52,826 nucleotides of DNA, from the NCBI GenBank assembly GCA_020848695.1, contig JADLHT010000041.1, forward strand, positions 1 to 52,826, read 5' to 3'. A model generated the notes under the pieces. The model saw only the letters and a program-made list of their open reading frames with translations. It was not told the origin of the DNA and searched no databases. Below are positions 1-8,913 of the stretch, one piece after another. The translations under genes were made by a program, and so were the position numbers. Position 1 is the stretch's first letter, and each line of letters begins with the position of its first letter. Origin of the DNA: Saprospiraceae bacterium. GTDB lineage: Bacteria; Bacteroidota; Bacteroidia; Chitinophagales; Saprospiraceae.

Positions 1-456
1 TGAGTTTTCCACACTTTATTAACACTCAAATTGTTTGGCAATATCGTTTTGCTATTCTAAAGACAGAATTTTATTCTGAAAATCAAAAATCAAAAATCAA
101 ATCTATTCTTTTACCGAATTAGCCTAACTAAAGCCTAATAAAATCAACTGCTCAGAGAGTATTATTACCACAAGCGCTGTTGTCCTAATATTGAGGATAG
201 TAGAATAATCTCTTTTGTATTCAGAGAAAAATACGACTGAGTTTAAAATGAGAAATCGCATTAGATTATAAGTAGTAATTGAGTTGCAAGTCGAATGAAC
301 TACTTCGAAGGGTCGGGTTCAAAAGTACTCGATGTAAAATGCCTTTCAATCTAATGGAAAACTGCTAGTAACTAGTTATCCTTAAACGAATTTCGGATAA
401 AAACCAGATTATGAAAGTCAATAATATTTGTTTAATTTTTTTTGTTTGTTTCCTTG
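1..456. other. Gene-free left edge, possible replication-related sequence
   Basis: No convincing gene is visible on either strand. It holds a short perfect hairpin at 64-78 (CAGAAT, 3-nt loop, ATTCTG), followed directly by a heptamer run of AAAAATC at 79-103 (two full and two partial copies). A TTTTCCACA at 5-13 differs by one base from the classical DnaA box, and TTATCC cores lie at 376-381 (plus) and 395-400 (minus). Since dnaA is close by, an origin is conceivable, but the matches are relaxed and few. Nothing else was recognised. Confidence 0.4.
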
Positions 457-545
457 CGGTGAGGGAGGGATTCGAACCCTCGGTACCCTTTTCAAGGTAC
501 GACGGTTTAGCAAACCGTTGGTTTCAGCCACTCACCCACCTCACC
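457..545 (-). tRNA. tRNA-Ser (anticodon GCT)
   Basis: Read on the minus strand, the 7-bp acceptor stem GGTGAGG/CCTCACC pairs perfectly. The D arm has GAGTGGCTGAAA as in serine tRNAs. The anticodon stem ACGGTTTGCTAAACCGT presents GCT, which reads AGC/AGU serine codons. A long variable arm (class II tRNA, about 89 nt) and a T arm GAGGGTTCGAATCCCTC follow. The discriminator base is G, as expected for serine. CCA is not encoded: the bases after the discriminator read CAA. It lies downstream of dnaA on the same strand, 127 bp away. Confidence 0.97.
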
Positions 546-569
546 CGGATAACAATATTAATCAAATTT

Positions 570-591
570 AATGTTATATATTAATAACATT
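570..591. repeat. AT-rich inverted repeat downstream of dnaA
   Basis: Arms AATGTTAT and ATAACATT are perfectly complementary around a 6-nt loop, in an extremely AT-rich gap (546-672) between the dnaA stop and the tRNA gene. It may act as a weak transcript end for dnaA or be a DNA-unwinding-type sequence. There is no GC-rich stem, so a standard intrinsic terminator is not supported. Confidence 0.4.
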
Positions 592-672
592 TAATATATA
601 AATACAATGGTTAAAAATTAATTATAATTTTTTAATGTCCCTTTCATTAAAGAGAGCGCAAAAATATAAATA

Positions 673-2079
673 TTATTTAACTCCTAAGGTTTTAACAATA
701 ATCTTTTCTAATTTATGAAATGTTTCTTCGTATTTCTGGTCTGTTTTTATTGAAGTTTCAACCATCTCACAAGAATAGATTACCGTACTGTGATCTTTTC
801 CGCCTAAGGCAGCTCCAATCATCGCAAGGGGTTTATTGGTATATTTTTTAGAGAAATACATGGTAATTTGACGTGCTTGTACAACATTTCTGGTTCTGCT
901 TTTACCCAAAATACTGTTAACCGGAACACCAAAAAAATCTGAAACAATACTTAAGATTGCCTCAATACTAACTTCTTTATGAGCTCTGTTGGTAAAGCTG
1001 GTCAGTACTTCTTTTACAAGTTTATTATCAATTTTTACTCCGTTGACAGTGGATAGAAGTTTTAAATTGATAATGATACCTTCAAGTTCTCTGATATTTT
1101 GTTTTAAATTATGGCAAAGAGTTTCTCTGATACCTTCATCCAGCGATAAATCCTTTTCATCACACTTAGCTTGTAAAATAGCCATTAATGTTTCGTAATC
1201 CGGATTTAAAAGCTCGAGGGTTCCTCCCCATTTAAATCTGCTAATTAAACGGTCATCCACTTCTTTCAAATCTTTTGGCGCTTTATCTGAGCTTAGTACA
1301 ATTTGTTTTTTAGATTGGTGCAATTGGTTAAAAAGGTGAAAAAACATCTCCTGTGTTCCGGCCTTTCCTGAGAAATACTGAATATCATCTACCAAAAGTA
1401 AATCCAAATTTTGAAATTGTATGGCAAAATCATTGGTACTGTTATTTCTAATCGCTTGAATAAACTGATTGGTAAATCGATCTGAAGTAAGATACATGAT
1501 CTGCAACTTTGGATTTCTCTTGTTGGCGGAATTTCCGATCGCTTGAAGCAAATGACTCTTACCTAATCCCGTGTCACCATAAATAAGTAATGGATTAAAC
1601 AATTCACCAGGTCGATTGGCAACTTGAATGGCTGCCTGTCTTGCAACCCTATTACAATGACCCTCAATAAAATTATCAAATTGATACGCTGGATTTAGGT
1701 TGTTTTCAATATGAATTTTTTTAATCCCAGGGATAACAAAGGGGTTTTTAATCTGGTCAGGTTTGTTGATATTCGTTTGATTCGTAGTGCCAGATTTATA
1801 ATTTTTACCAGGTTTTTTGTAATCATCAACTGCGAGTTGATACTCAATTTTTGCCCGTTGTCCAATAGTTTTATGTATAGCCTCCTTTAATGGAGTCAAA
1901 TAATTACTTTCTAGATGACTTAAAAAAAATTCGTTTGGAACCTCTAAGGTTAATATCATCCCATCTATCTTAATGGCCTTTATAGGTGAGAACCAGGTGG
2001 TAAATAATTTAGGTGATAAATTCTTGCGAATCTCTTCTAATACACGATGCCATGTCTGTCCAGCTGAAGTTTCGCTCAT
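673..2079 (-). CDS. dnaA: Chromosomal replication initiator protein DnaA
   Basis: ATP-dependent initiator that binds DnaA boxes at the origin and opens the duplex. The ATG at 2079 (MSETSAGQTWHRVLEEIR) gives 468 residues and matches the normal DnaA N-terminus; a GTG five codons upstream is less likely. Domain I (about 1-85) is followed by a linker rich in Asn, Lys and Gly. The AAA+ domain has Walker A GDTGLGKSH (about 168-176) and Walker B LLVDDIQ (about 228). Domain IV carries the DNA-binding signature GGKDHSTVIYS (about 428). The length is usual for the family. It is transcribed leftward toward tRNA-Ser, with a 179-bp AT-rich gap separating it from mqnA. The identification is secure. Confidence 0.98.
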   Translation of the reverse strand: MSETSAGQTWHRVLEEIRKNLSPKLFTTWFSPIKAIKIDGMILTLEVPNEFFLSHLESNYLTPLKEAIHKTIGQRAKIEYQLAVDDYKKPGKNYKSGTTNQTNINKPDQIKNPFVIPGIKKIHIENNLNPAYQFDNFIEGHCNRVARQAAIQVANRPGELFNPLLIYGDTGLGKSHLLQAIGNSANKRNPKLQIMYLTSDRFTNQFIQAIRNNSTNDFAIQFQNLDLLLVDDIQYFSGKAGTQEMFFHLFNQLHQSKKQIVLSSDKAPKDLKEVDDRLISRFKWGGTLELLNPDYETLMAILQAKCDEKDLSLDEGIRETLCHNLKQNIRELEGIIINLKLLSTVNGVKIDNKLVKEVLTSFTNRAHKEVSIEAILSIVSDFFGVPVNSILGKSRTRNVVQARQITMYFSKKYTNKPLAMIGAALGGKDHSTVIYSCEMVETSIKTDQKYEETFHKLEKIIVKTLGVK

Positions 2080-2182
2080 TGTTTGAATAACCACTAATAT
2101 TTTTGGAATGCTTGTCTAAAAGAGTGACAAGAGTGCAAAAGTCAGAAAAAATCGGCACTAATAATATTATTCTACTGAAAAT

Positions 2183-2202
2183 TTTACAATTAAAATTGTA
2201 AA
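2183..2202. repeat. Inverted repeat between mqnA and dnaA
   Basis: Perfect 8-bp arms TTTACAAT and ATTGTAAA flank a TAAA loop, about 105 bp upstream of the dnaA ATG and 56 bp past the mqnA stop. It could end the mqn transcript or serve as a regulator site in front of dnaA. The composition is AT-rich, so chance is possible. Confidence 0.35.
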
Positions 2203-2258
2203 TTAAAAATATGCACAATTTGAGAAGAATATATATTAATAATAATTATAATATTATT

Positions 2259-3005
2259 TTATATAAAATTTAACTTAGTTGGAATATTATTGAGAGATAA
2301 GAAGTAATTTATTGAATCAATGAGTTCATCGTATAAAGGATAATTGATCTGATGTTTAAAATAATAATTCATTTTTATTGAATCCGTATTAAATCCATCG
2401 GCGATTTTTTTTAGCTGTTCTGCATTTGTGTATTTTGCAAAACAATTGTTTATAAGCTGGATTATTTCTTGGTCAATAGGTTTCTCACTCGCCCAAATTG
2501 CATATACAAATGGTCTGTTCGAAAATTCATTCCAGAGCTTACCTAAATCAAAATAATTCTTGAATATTTTTTTAGATTTAAAGGCTTCATTGCCTATGAT
2601 CAGGCTTGAATCTGGATTCTCTATTTTCATTTCATCATCAATCGTGAATTTATTTTTCCAGGCATATTTATTTAATGTTCTTAGAAGTAAATTGCTGCTT
2701 CTTGAGGATTTTGATTCGCGTATAGTCTTAATCTCCTCCCAGCTTTTGTCAGAAAATATACCCACGGTACCAACCTCATTTATACTTGAAATACAATATT
2801 TAATTTGGATAAACAACTCATTAAATTCTGAAATTGCTCCAACAGGTAACAGTGCAAGATCAGCTTTTTTATTTTTAAGGGCAAGGGCACAATCTTTTGG
2901 ATCTGCAGTCTCAATTGTTATTCTTTCCATAAGATAGCTATTCGATTGAAGACCTCTGATAAAAGGCAAAGTGTTATAATATTCTACGGCTGCAATATGT
3001 ATCAT
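2259..3005 (-). CDS. mqnA: Menaquinone biosynthesis protein MqnA (chorismate dehydratase)
   Basis: Chorismate dehydratase converts chorismate to 3-[(1-carboxyvinyl)oxy]benzoate, the first step of the futalosine route to menaquinone. The 248-residue protein has the periplasmic-binding-protein-like fold signature of the MqnA family. Its N-terminus IAAVEYYNTLPFIRGL resembles the family start (variant of the usual xNTxPl motif), and KADLALLPVGAISEF gives the ALLPVG segment. ATG at 3005. It is the last gene of a minus-strand operon, 9 bp after the histidine phosphatase, with mqnE first, so co-expression with mqnE is expected. Later pathway genes (mqnB, mqnC, mqnD) are not in the window. Confidence 0.93.
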   Translation of the reverse strand: MIHIAAVEYYNTLPFIRGLQSNSYLMERITIETADPKDCALALKNKKADLALLPVGAISEFNELFIQIKYCISSINEVGTVGIFSDKSWEEIKTIRESKSSRSSNLLLRTLNKYAWKNKFTIDDEMKIENPDSSLIIGNEAFKSKKIFKNYFDLGKLWNEFSNRPFVYAIWASEKPIDQEIIQLINNCFAKYTNAEQLKKIADGFNTDSIKMNYYFKHQINYPLYDELIDSINYFLSLNNIPTKLNFI

Positions 3006-3014
3006 ATAATTTAC

Positions 3015-3620
3015 TTACTCCAGATGAGCAAGATCATTTTCTATAATTATTTTCCAATCATTTTCATCTAATATGAGATGATATAAGCCCGTGTTAGTAT
3101 GTTCAATTTCTTCCATTCGACTTAATGGCCAATTTTTGAATATACATATCATGGCTCTTAGTGTTCTCCCGTGTGTGCATATTAATGCTTTGGAAAAAGT
3201 TAGATTCTTTAAATCTTTAATAAATGGATTCAAGCGGTTACTAAGATCAATGGCACTTTCACCGTCCAATGCTTTGTCTGTGTAAATTCCTCCTTGCCAC
3301 GAACGAATAACCCTGTAATATTTTTGCATCAATTCAGGTTCGTCTCCTTTTCCTTCGTGCTCACCCCACGATATTTCTCTGATTCTATCATCTACAAGAC
3401 AGGGTATTGAAGGATTAAGAAATAAAGAAATGGTTTGTTTTGTTCTGATCAGATTAGAATGAATGTGTAAATCAAAAGGTATTGATTTATATTTTGAAAA
3501 GAACTTTTTAGACTGAACAATCCCTGTTTCATTTAGTTCAGAATCAACTCCGGATCCTTGAACAATTCTATTTCTGTTGCATTCAGTCTCACCATGCCTT
3601 AAAATAAATATTTCTTTCAT
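3015..3620 (-). CDS. Histidine phosphatase family protein in the menaquinone operon
   Basis: A 201-residue phosphoglycerate-mutase-like phosphatase. The phosphohistidine motif ILRHGETECNRNR (R8 H9 G10 E11) is at the N-terminus, a substrate-side Arg is in HSNLIRTKQT, and the second catalytic His sits in the CTHGRTLRAM segment near residue 150, so the enzyme should be active. The ATG at 3620 overlaps the mqnE stop in a TGATG arrangement, which indicates translational coupling. The family acts on small phosphate esters (phosphosugars, alpha-ribazole-5-phosphate and others) and sequence alone does not give the substrate. The coupling to mqnE and mqnA suggests a link to menaquinone precursors or to a pathway side product, which is inference. 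Confidence 0.88.
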   Translation of the reverse strand: MKEIFILRHGETECNRNRIVQGSGVDSELNETGIVQSKKFFSKYKSIPFDLHIHSNLIRTKQTISLFLNPSIPCLVDDRIREISWGEHEGKGDEPELMQKYYRVIRSWQGGIYTDKALDGESAIDLSNRLNPFIKDLKNLTFSKALICTHGRTLRAMICIFKNWPLSRMEEIEHTNTGLYHLILDENDWKIIIENDLAHLE

Positions 3621-4807
3621 CAAGACTGATTTACCGGTAGTGAATAATAACCGGAAGAATTAGAAGTACTAAATTGATAGTTTTCATAATTTCGAATTAT
3701 TTCATAGGTGGAGTTTCTTTCGACCGGTTTCTTTTGTGCTGATCTAATCATATCAACAAATTGTTCCGTTGTTAAGGAAGGAACTTGCTCTTCGGATCCT
3801 GCCATAGAATAAATTTTGGTAGTATCATCAATAGTGCCATCCAAATCATCAACACCAAAATTTAAAGATGCCAGAGCATTGTTTCTTCCAAGCATTGGCC
3901 AGTAAGCTTTGATGTGATCAAAATTATCTAGAAATATTCTGGAAACAGCATAATTCTTAAGATCATTAATTATACTTGATTCCGGAATGTGTGACATTTG
4001 ATTGTCTTTGTTTCTGAATTTTAAGGGTATAAAAGTTTGAAAACCTCCGGTCTTGTCTTGTAGAGTTCGAAGTTTGTTCATGTGATCTACCCGATCTTCA
4101 TAAGTTTCTATATGTCCATATAAAATGGTAGCATTTGATTTTTTTCCTAATGAGTGCCATATTTCATGAATTTTTAACCACTCTTCGGAACTGCATTTTC
4201 CACCGGCAATTTCTTTTCTAATATCCTCATTAAAAATTTCTGCTCCTCCTCCAGGTAAAGAATCCACACCGCTTTCAAGGATCAATTTCATGCCTTGTTC
4301 ATAATTTAGTTTTGCTTTTTTGAAAATATAATGATATTCAACTGGGGTAAGTGCTTTTAAATGTAATCCGGGTCTATGTTTTTTAATGGATTTAAAAAGT
4401 TTGATGTAAAATTCCAAATCATATTGAGGCAATACACCACCAACAATGTGTACTTCAGTTACGTCTTTATGATCATATGAACGCACAATATCCATGATTT
4501 GATCATGCGAATATTCCCAACCTTCCTGTCTTTGTTTGATAAGGCGTGAATAAGAACAGAAACTACAGGAATATATACAGAGATTGGTAGGTTCGATATG
4601 AAAATTTTTATTAAAATAAACGACATCCTTATGTTTGATTGTACGGATATAATCCGCCAATACTCCTAAATAACTAAGTGAGCCTGAATTGTATAGAGTA
4701 AGAGCTTGTTCCGGTGAAATTCGATCACCCGCAAAAATTTTGTTTGCTATTAATTTTAATTCAGAAGATTGGATTTGTTTAATAAAAGATGACGCATCAA
4801 TATTCAT
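3620..4807 (-). CDS. mqnE: Aminofutalosine synthase MqnE (radical SAM)
   Basis: Radical SAM enzyme that joins the MqnA product to S-adenosylmethionine to give aminofutalosine. The 395-residue protein starts at the ATG at 4807 (MNIDASSFIKQIQ); an upstream extension to 4852 has no support. The [4Fe-4S] ligands are C77, C81 and C84 in the CX3CX2C motif CIYSCSFC, preceded by HIEPTN, which is typical of MqnE rather than MqnC. Further family segments are VHIVGGVLPQYDLEFY, SLPGGGAEIF and TFIPLKF. It is first in a three-gene operon with the phosphatase and mqnA. A weak -10-like TATATTTA lies about 25-35 bp upstream, but no good -33 was seen. MqnC is the main alternative and is less likely given HIEPTN. 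Confidence 0.94.
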   Translation of the reverse strand: MNIDASSFIKQIQSSELKLIANKIFAGDRISPEQALTLYNSGSLSYLGVLADYIRTIKHKDVVYFNKNFHIEPTNLCIYSCSFCSYSRLIKQRQEGWEYSHDQIMDIVRSYDHKDVTEVHIVGGVLPQYDLEFYIKLFKSIKKHRPGLHLKALTPVEYHYIFKKAKLNYEQGMKLILESGVDSLPGGGAEIFNEDIRKEIAGGKCSSEEWLKIHEIWHSLGKKSNATILYGHIETYEDRVDHMNKLRTLQDKTGGFQTFIPLKFRNKDNQMSHIPESSIINDLKNYAVSRIFLDNFDHIKAYWPMLGRNNALASLNFGVDDLDGTIDDTTKIYSMAGSEEQVPSLTTEQFVDMIRSAQKKPVERNSTYEIIRNYENYQFSTSNSSGYYSLPVNQS

Positions 4808-5049
4808 TCTAAATTTAAAAATTGGGTAAATATATAACAATCTAGCGAACACAATGTTGGAATTTGAATATGTATATTTTATAAAGCTGTTCTTTTTTTT
4901 TATTTATTGAGATCTCGTTACATTTAGAAGAACAATTGAATGCTTTGAGGATAAACTTTGTTAGTATGAATTTAGTTGTAGTTAATTCTAATGGTCTGTA
5001 ACAAGTTGAACTTGAATTAAATTTTATTTATTACTCAATTTATAATGTG

Positions 5050-5057
5050 TAATTTTG
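5050..5057 (+). promoter_or_regulatory. TAnnTTTG-type -7 element directly before the glycosyltransferase
   Basis: TAATTTTG matches the Bacteroidota -7 consensus. It ends only 4 bp before the GTG start at 5062, so if used the transcript would begin at or just inside the start codon (leaderless). No clear -33 TTTG lies 19-21 bp upstream, which lowers confidence. Confidence 0.3.
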
Positions 5058-5061
5058 AACC

Positions 5062-5958
5062 GTGATTTCAATTCTGATTCCGGTTTATAATTTTGAGATT
5101 ACAAATTTTGTAAATCAGTTGGTTGACTCAGCAATGTCAGCCAAAATCACATTTGAAATCATCGTAATGGATGATTATTCTACAAAAGAATGGCGAGAAA
5201 AACTCTTATTGTTGTCATCTTTAGATAATGTTAGGGTTATTTATTTACAAGAAAATGTCGGAAGATCAGCGATTAGAAATAAACTCCTCATTGAAGCTAA
5301 ATTTGATTTATTAATTTATCTTGATGCCGATGGTAAATTGATAAGTAATGATTTTATTGCAAATTATCTAAAATATTCACATTGTAAGGTTGTATATGGT
5401 GGTCGACAATATGATTGTAATCAATATTCGGATAAGGAATATAAATTGCACTGTCGTTATGGAACGAGGTATGAGTCAGTGCATGTTAACAAAAGGTTGA
5501 AAAATCCATATTTGTATTTTCATTCGAATAATTTTATGGTAAGTAAAAGTGTGATGGAAAAATTTCAGTTTGAAAATAAACTTAAAGAGTATGGGTACGA
5601 AGATATTTTGTGGGCCATTACTCTTAAACAGAATTCAATAAAAGTATATCATATTGAGAATCCGGTTCTTCATCTTGGATTAGAAATTGCAGAGACTTTT
5701 CTTATAAAAGTTGATAGTTCATTAAAAAATTTAGCGAGCATTAATAGGGAGAAGATACGAATTCCTGGTAGCTTGTCATCTTGCGTGAAATGGATAAATA
5801 TTATGCATCTGGATGCTGTTGTTTTGCCGATTTTTAGAAAAAGTGAGAGTTTGATTAGGAGAAATTTATTTTCAAATAATCCATATATGTTAGCCCTCCA
5901 ATGGTACCGGTTTGGAAAATACCTGGAATATTGTTTTTTCTTGAAACAGTATAAATAA
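5062..5958 (+). CDS. Glycosyltransferase family 2 protein
   Basis: A 298-residue GT-A fold transferase that probably moves a sugar from a nucleotide donor to a cell-surface glycan or lipid carrier. The first strand is ISILIPVYN. The nucleotide-binding acidic pair is in VMDDYSTKEW, LQENVGRSAIRN resembles the usual ENxGxsxARN segment, and the metal-binding DxD motif is YLDADG near residue 90. The C-terminal third is basic and lacks clear membrane segments, so a peripheral cytoplasmic enzyme is likely. The start is GTG; the first strand begins immediately after it, and the next ATG would remove a core strand. It stands alone between divergent mqnE and a TonB-dependent receptor. Donor and acceptor cannot be told. 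Confidence 0.88.
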   Translation: MISILIPVYNFEITNFVNQLVDSAMSAKITFEIIVMDDYSTKEWREKLLLLSSLDNVRVIYLQENVGRSAIRNKLLIEAKFDLLIYLDADGKLISNDFIANYLKYSHCKVVYGGRQYDCNQYSDKEYKLHCRYGTRYESVHVNKRLKNPYLYFHSNNFMVSKSVMEKFQFENKLKEYGYEDILWAITLKQNSIKVYHIENPVLHLGLEIAETFLIKVDSSLKNLASINREKIRIPGSLSSCVKWINIMHLDAVVLPIFRKSESLIRRNLFSNNPYMLALQWYRFGKYLEYCFFLKQYK

Positions 5959-6004
5959 TAATTGTGTAGAGAACATTAGAGTAAGAATAAGTTCTGCAAA
6001 ATAG

Positions 6005-6034
6005 TTTGTCATTAATCGAATTTTCAATACTTTG
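6005..6034 (+). promoter_or_regulatory. Putative Bacteroidota-type promoter of the TonB-dependent receptor
   Basis: TTTG at 6005-6008 is followed after 19 bp by TACTTTG at 6028-6034, a -7 box one base shorter than TAnnTTTG. The start codon at 6081 is about 45 bp downstream, which gives a short leader. The deletion within the -7 box makes this tentative. Confidence 0.4.
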
Positions 6035-6080
6035 CGTTATCAAATCAATAAAAATCCAATAAAAGCTTCTTTTATTAATT

Positions 6081-8888
6081 ATGAAATCTTTGATATGGTT
6101 GACAAATATAATATGTATAATACTGATATGCAACGATAATGCTCTAATTGGACAAACAACAATTAGAGGAAATTTAATTGATCAAAAGACTGGTGAATCA
6201 TTAATTGGAGCTACAATTATCATAAAAGGAACATCGGTCGGAACCATAAGCGACTTCGAAGGCGCTTTTATATTAAAAACAGATTTACCCTTACCGCAGA
6301 AACTCGAATTTCGTTATAGTGGATATGCAAATAAAGAGTTGTTGTATTCCGAGAATAATAAAAATCTGGTAGTAAGAATGACAGAAGAAGCGATTGTTAT
6401 GGATCTCATTGAAGTAGCAAGTACCAGAATTAGCGACAAACAGAAAGAATCTCCGTTAACGGTTGAATCAATGGATCTTATAGGGATAAAAGAGACACCT
6501 GCTGCTAACTTTTATGCGGGACTAGGAGCCTTAAAGGATGTTGACCTTACCACTGCAAGTCTTGGATTTACAATTATTAATACAAGAGGATTTAATAGTA
6601 CCAATCCGGTTCGTTCTTTGCAGTTGATTGATGGTGTAGATAATCAGTCTCCGGGATTGAATTTTTCATTGGGTAATTTTTTAGGGGCTTCCGAATTGGA
6701 TGTATTAAAAGTAGATTTAATAGTCGGTGCCAGTTCTGCTTTCTATGGTCCTAATGCATTTAACGGGGTTATTAATATGGAGACAAAGAATCCTTTCTTT
6801 CATAAAGGTTTATCAGCTTCAATTAAAATTGGGGAACGAAGTCTGATTGAAAGAAGTTTAAGATGGGCTCAATCTTTTAAAAATAAAAAAGGAAACGATT
6901 ACTTTGCGTATAAGTTAAATTTTTATGCTTTCAACGCCTATGATTGGGTAGCTGACAATCAGGAGCCGGTATATAATAGTATATCTGCAAAAAACAACCC
7001 AGGGGGTTATGATGCAGTTAATATATATGGTGATGAGTATCAATCGGAATTTGATCAAAGGAAGTCTGTTGTAACGTATCCAGGTTTGGAAATTTTTCAT
7101 CGGAAAGGATATCGTGAAGTTGATATAGTCGATTACAATTCTAAAAATATAAAAACCAATGCTTCATTTCATTTCAGATTAAATCCGAAAAAGTCGTTTG
7201 AATCTCCTGAATTGATTTTTGGTACAGGATACGGTGGAGGCACTACTGTCTTTCAGGGAGACAACAGATTTAGTCTTAGAAATATTAAATTTTTTCAACA
7301 TAGGATTGAGGTCAATAAGAAAGATAAATATTTTATAAGATTTTACGGAACACACGAGGATGCAGGAGATTCTTATGATCCCTATTTTACAGCAATAAAG
7401 TTACAGCAATATGCAAGTTCTAATGCAGACTGGTTTACTGCTTATAGTAATGATTGGGTATTAAATTATGTTCCAAAAGTAAAAAATCTGGAAGGCTATC
7501 CTAAGATTACAGATTATCTTGGAAAGCCTGATGAATACAAAAAAGCAATATCCGATTTTCTTTTGTTGCATCAGGATAGCTTGACGAACTGGCATCAGCA
7601 TTCTCAGCAAGTCGCCAATACTGGAAATATTTTCGGAACAACGAAAAATTATGTAGAACCTGGCACAGATGAATTTAATAAGCAATTTAAAGATATAACT
7701 TCAAGAATATCATATTCAGAGGATGGTACACGTTTTTATGATCGTTCCGCATTGATACATGGGCAGGGCGAGTATCATTTTAAGGATCTATACTCTAATA
7801 ATTGGATCAATAATATTGATTTAAAAGTAGGTGCAAGTGGTAGAATTTATTTACCCAATTCAAAGGGCTCAATACTTTTGGATACAGGTTCGGCAGATAT
7901 AACCACAAAAGAGTGGGGTATTTATATCGGACCTACTTTGAATTTTTTAAGTAATAAATTAAGATTCAATGTTACCGGCAGGTTAGATAAGAATCAGAAT
8001 TTCAATTATTTGTTTTCACCTGCAGCATCCATTGTCTATCAACCGTCCAGAAATAATTATTTAAGAATTTCTTTTTCTTCAGCAATAAGAAACCCTACTT
8101 TAACAGATCAATATCTACACTACAATGTAGGAAGGGCAATATTGTTGGGTAATATTCATGGAATTCGAGATCTGGTTACTCTTGAATCATTCATAGATTT
8201 TCTGAATAGCGGATCTTTAGATACAATAAGAAGGTTTGATGTTGCACCGATTAGACCGGAGAAAGTAAGAACTTTTGAATTGGGTTATAGAACCACCTTG
8301 TGGAATAAATTGTACGTTGATCTGGGATATTACTTTAGCAGATACAAAGATTTTATTGGATATCAGCTGGGTATTGATGCAAGATTCACTGGAATACTTG
8401 TAACATATGCACAGCCTTATCGCGTATGTTTAAATGCTAAAGATGTAGTTACTTCTCAGGGATTTTCTATTGGTTTAAATTATTTTCTCACTAATCAATA
8501 CAGTTTAAAAGCTAATTATTCCTGGAATGTGTTGAATACGCAATCGGATGATCCAATTATCCCTGCTTTTAATACTCCAGAGCATAAATACAATCTTGGA
8601 ATAACGGGAAGAGACCTTAATGTTTTTGGGATGAAAAACTGGGGATTCAGCATTAATTATAAATGGATTGAAGGATTTGTATTTGAAGGTTCTCCTCAAT
8701 TTACCGGATTTATTCCAAGTTATAACTTAACCGATGTTCAGGTAAACTGGTTATGGCTGAAAAGTAATTTGACTTTTAAACTAGGAGCATCAAATATATT
8801 TAATCAGAAGTCTTATCAGACATATGGAGGACCTTTAATCGGAAGAATGGCTTATTTTGGAGTTCTGTATGAGTTCAAGCAAGATTAA
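6081..8888 (+). CDS. TonB-dependent receptor with carboxypeptidase-regulatory-like domain
   Basis: A 935-residue outer-membrane active transporter. A signal peptide (about 1-24, ending ...NALIGQ) is followed by a CarboxypepD_reg-like beta domain at about 28-105, with GNLIDQKTGESLIGATIIIKG and SVGTISDFEGAF. The plug (about 130-235) carries NTRGFNSTNPVRSLQLIDG and GASSAFYGPNAFNGVINMET. A large beta-barrel runs to the C-terminus, which ends in an aromatic-rich strand (AYFGVLYEFKQD). Uptake is powered by TonB-ExbBD, which is not encoded here. No adjacent SusD-like gene is present, so it is not a classical glycan-utilisation pair. The next gene starts 25 bp after its stop and encodes a secreted hydrolase-like protein, so the two are probably co-transcribed. 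The substrate is unknown. Confidence 0.93.
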   Translation: MKSLIWLTNIICIILICNDNALIGQTTIRGNLIDQKTGESLIGATIIIKGTSVGTISDFEGAFILKTDLPLPQKLEFRYSGYANKELLYSENNKNLVVRMTEEAIVMDLIEVASTRISDKQKESPLTVESMDLIGIKETPAANFYAGLGALKDVDLTTASLGFTIINTRGFNSTNPVRSLQLIDGVDNQSPGLNFSLGNFLGASELDVLKVDLIVGASSAFYGPNAFNGVINMETKNPFFHKGLSASIKIGERSLIERSLRWAQSFKNKKGNDYFAYKLNFYAFNAYDWVADNQEPVYNSISAKNNPGGYDAVNIYGDEYQSEFDQRKSVVTYPGLEIFHRKGYREVDIVDYNSKNIKTNASFHFRLNPKKSFESPELIFGTGYGGGTTVFQGDNRFSLRNIKFFQHRIEVNKKDKYFIRFYGTHEDAGDSYDPYFTAIKLQQYASSNADWFTAYSNDWVLNYVPKVKNLEGYPKITDYLGKPDEYKKAISDFLLLHQDSLTNWHQHSQQVANTGNIFGTTKNYVEPGTDEFNKQFKDITSRISYSEDGTRFYDRSALIHGQGEYHFKDLYSNNWINNIDLKVGASGRIYLPNSKGSILLDTGSADITTKEWGIYIGPTLNFLSNKLRFNVTGRLDKNQNFNYLFSPAASIVYQPSRNNYLRISFSSAIRNPTLTDQYLHYNVGRAILLGNIHGIRDLVTLESFIDFLNSGSLDTIRRFDVAPIRPEKVRTFELGYRTTLWNKLYVDLGYYFSRYKDFIGYQLGIDARFTGILVTYAQPYRVCLNAKDVVTSQGFSIGLNYFLTNQYSLKANYSWNVLNTQSDDPIIPAFNTPEHKYNLGITGRDLNVFGMKNWGFSINYKWIEGFVFEGSPQFTGFIPSYNLTDVQVNWLWLKSNLTFKLGASNIFNQKSYQTYGGPLIGRMAYFGVLYEFKQD

Positions 8889-8913
8889 TTTTATCAAAAT
8901 AAACAATATTAAC

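Noticed and set aside
300-345. GGGTCGGGTTCAAAAG resembling a tRNA T arm near the left edge
   Set aside because: No matching stem, acceptor or anticodon arm can be formed; the resemblance is limited to GGTTCAA.
5959-6080. Riboswitch (for example cobalamin) upstream of the first TonB-dependent receptor
   Set aside because: The gap is only 122 bp, AT-rich and without the conserved B12-box type sequence.
6081-8888. SusC/SusD polysaccharide utilisation locus
   Set aside because: No SusD-like lipoprotein or glycoside hydrolase is adjacent to either TonB-dependent receptor.
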